Shown piece by piece: positions 62,103 through 64,000 of a stretch of 64,000 nt of DNA. The notes beneath the pieces were generated by a model that saw nothing but the letters and a program-made list of their open reading frames with translations, had not been told where the DNA came from and did no database searches. This DNA is from Cucumis sativus. Its lineage: Eukaryota; Streptophyta; Magnoliopsida; Cucurbitales; Cucurbitaceae. The stretch is taken from positions 310,001 to 374,000 of the forward strand of contig NC_026659.2 in the NCBI RefSeq assembly GCF_000004075.3, written 5' to 3'. How positions within the stretch are numbered: the first letter of the stretch is position 1; each line of letters begins with the position of its first letter. Position numbers and translations under genes: made by a program.

Positions 62103-63117
62103 GAGAGAGGAAGCTGAAGAAGAGATCAATGGAAGGAAAATGAAAAGAAAAAGAGAGAGAAAGAAGGAAGATTAGTTACCTGATGAGCAAAGATTGAAGA
62201 AAATCCCTCACAGTAATGAGGGCTCGTGAGGGGAAGAGAAGGAAGAATTGCGAAAGATTATAAATATGAAATAAAAAGAATAAGTAGAAATGGTGAAGAG
62301 CAAAGAAAAAGAAAAAAAGAAAAAAAGGAAGCATTTATGGAGACCGTTCAGTGTGGGACCCCCGAAATCTCGCGGCTTCTGATTGGTACAGTTTCTTATT
62401 CTAGCGACTGTTGTGGGCCCTCCCTTAGCGTTTTTTCCACGGATATTTTCTCCCCTTTTTCTTTTTTAAAATTAATAATTCCATTCCATTATATTATAGT
62501 TTGATTCTTTTCTTTTTAAAGTGAAGTTTAATAATTTCATTACGTTTCCTATGTTGTGTTGTTTATTTTAGTTTAATCACTAAAATAGAAATTACTCATG
62601 CTTCCATTCTTCTTAATTTTCTAACAATAACCCATCCCCTCCTACCCCACCATCCAATCGAATCAAATTAATTTTTTTACAATTATTTTAATCTAACTTC
62701 GTCCATAACTAATTAGTAAATTTAATTAAAAGTTTAAAAAAATTTAAGTAAGAAAATTGATGAAGGAACATGACTAATGTTTAGAAAAACTAGTGGAATT
62801 TTATCTTACTCTTAGTAAAATTATATCGAGAAAGTCAAAAGTCAAAGATAATCAATATATATGATATAGTATTTTGTTATCTAAATCTCGACGTTAGAGT
62901 AAGGATGAGATGAATGTGAGAAAAACTATTTTAAAGCTAAAAAAAATTGTTTAGGATATTTTCTTACCACAAAAAGAAGAAAAAAAAATGTTGATATTGA
63001 CAAAAATGGGTTCATTTCAGCGTAGGGGCAGTGAAGGCAATTTCTCGTTTAGAAGTCGAGGGGGGTTCGAGAGAGGGACTCCTTCTTTCTCGCTTAGTCC
63101 CATCTTCGACGATAACG
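62103..63117. other. Divergent region between UBC and the right-edge gene
   Basis: Left part: UBC leader with a probable 5'UTR intron (62114-62179; donor ATCAG/GTAACT, acceptor TCTTCAG). A GC-richer promoter-like patch lies at 62350-62435, with TCTCGCGGC and TGGGCC (site II-like) motifs. The middle is AT-rich spacer. The right part, from about 63020, is probably the leader of the right-edge gene. Open frames here (62226-62504) have no recognised content. Confidence 0.45.
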
Positions 63118-63379
63118 ATGGACTCCAGATCCCGGAGGCGGGTTCTTATTGACGACCGATCCCCGGCTTCCGGAGCTGTGGAACGACCGGTCGTCGCCGG
63201 ACCTGACGACGATGTGCGAGGATTGAAATTCCGACCCTCCGATGGGAATGTGACTGAAGATCAAGAGCCCTTCATGGGCATCAAGGTCCGTCGAAAAGCC
63301 TCTCTTCATCGTGATTACAAGGGGGATTACATCGATGTGCCTTCCAATCAGTACTTGATGAAAATCCTGCAAAAACAAG
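63118..63379 (+). CDS. First exon of an unidentified plant protein (partial, runs off the window)
   Basis: ATG 63118 opens 87 codons plus one base, ending at a GT donor (CAAG/GTTAGA). The N-terminus is Arg/Ser/Asp-rich and disordered (MDSRSRRRVLIDDRS). The last 35 residues look conserved and folded (MGIKVRRKASLHRDYKGDY, DVPSNQYLMKILQKQ). I faintly recall similar sequence at the start of plant proteins with a myosin-I-tail-like (TH1) domain, but this is weak. The frame stops just after the donor if not spliced. Nothing in the following 620 bases of the window is clearly the second exon, so the intron exceeds the window edge. The start is supported by the GC-rich coding composition. Confidence 0.7.
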
Positions 63380-64000
63380 GTTAGATTTGTACCGACAGCG
63401 TTGAATTTCTTTTGCTTTTGTAATTGACCTCCGTGTTTATTTCGTTTCTGGCATTTTTGAAGTATGGTTGATTGATTCTAATTTATTCAACATTCTTTGT
63501 GAATTCGTTTGTATGTTGATGAATAGTTTTTCATTTCTAGAATTGCGAATCTATTACTTTCTTATTGGATGATAACTCTTCGTTCCCTTGTTCCTTAGAT
63601 TAATGTATTGTTTTGTATTGGATGGTTTCCTTTTTTAATTTCAGAATAAATAGAATTCATTTAAGCTTTGGCTTTTAAGTATTTTGGATGTGTGTTTAGT
63701 GGGGTGAAATATGAGAGCTTTTCTTGGATTGGATTTACTTTGTTGTATACAAACTCCATATTTGATCAAATAAGGGTTCGTTTGATTACAATTTTGTTTT
63801 TTTCTCTTCTGCTTTTGGAAATCATGTTTATTTAACTTTTTGTAGCTTTTAAAAACTTCGAATGGATTTTGAAAACAATGTTATAAAGTAGTTTAACAAA
63901 ACAAATAAACTCATAGATGGAAATGGTGTTTATGAACTAACTTTTGAAAACTAAAAACCAAATAGTTCTCAAACAAGCTTTAACGTTTCTTTCAATGGCC
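63380..64000. other. Intron of the right-edge gene
   Basis: T-rich, non-coding sequence consistent with a plant first intron. Its last 200 bases hold a foldback repeat element, listed separately. Confidence 0.5.
63776..63978. mobile_element. MITE-like foldback element
   Basis: The left end GTTCGTTTGATTAC (starting 63777) and the right end, read in reverse complement as GCTTGTTTGAGAAC, form imperfect terminal inverted repeats that continue about 25-30 bases (both run into ATTTTG/ATTTGG and a GTTTTT stretch). About 200 bp, AT-rich and without coding, it fits a miniature inverted-repeat transposable element. Clear target-site duplication was not found. Confidence 0.45.

Overview
This window is nuclear DNA from a flowering plant, most likely a dicot. 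The genes carry many short GT-AG introns, the spacers are AT-rich, and the families are plant-specific: a PYL abscisic-acid receptor, a SWEET sugar transporter, a CRF-type AP2/ERF factor, a PPR protein and an R3-MYB. From memory of related proteins my best guess is Cucurbitaceae, but nothing in the window proves the family. No bacterial, viral or organellar block was seen.

Layout, left to right: a spacer with a short retroposon insertion (1-1814); an intronless J-domain/DUF3444 protein (+, 1815-4094); a 6 kb AT-rich spacer; a three-exon PYL8/9-type ABA receptor (+, 10224-12257); a 17-exon FTSH11-type organellar AAA metalloprotease (-, 14415-22570) with LINE debris in its introns; a ten-exon polypyrimidine-tract-binding protein (-, 25023-29230) with a probable 5'UTR exon near 30.3 kb; a three-exon six-TM protein of unknown function (-, 31523-33685); an intronless E-class PPR protein (+, 35291-37423); a six-exon clade I SWEET (-, 38525-40946); a 5.8 kb AT-rich gene desert; a three-exon CPC/TRY-type R3-MYB (+, 46747-47277); a ten-exon MTM1-type mitochondrial carrier (-, 48709-53249); an intronless cytokinin response factor (-, 55666-56472); a four-exon UBC8/10/28-type ubiquitin E2 (-, 59694-62102); and the first exon of a gene running off the right edge (+, 63118 onward).

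Exon boundaries were placed by hand. Every exon set given keeps an open frame, has GT-AG borders and adds up to a whole number of codons. The genes look like ordinary scattered plant loci and not an operon-like or biosynthetic cluster. Several concern organelles (FTSH11, MTM1, probably the PPR protein), and two touch hormone signalling (PYL, CRF), but no shared pathway is implied by position.

The most interesting points are regulatory or structural. The PTB gene has a long pyrimidine tract and a candidate stop-containing cassette exon in its own second intron, which suggests autoregulation. MTM1 has a tandem NAGNAG acceptor. Mitotic-type AACGG motifs cluster upstream of the ABA receptor. Two retroposon insertions retain visible target-site duplications. 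There is also a 24-nt pure G run, and a foldback repeat at the right edge. I saw no clearly new multi-gene system.
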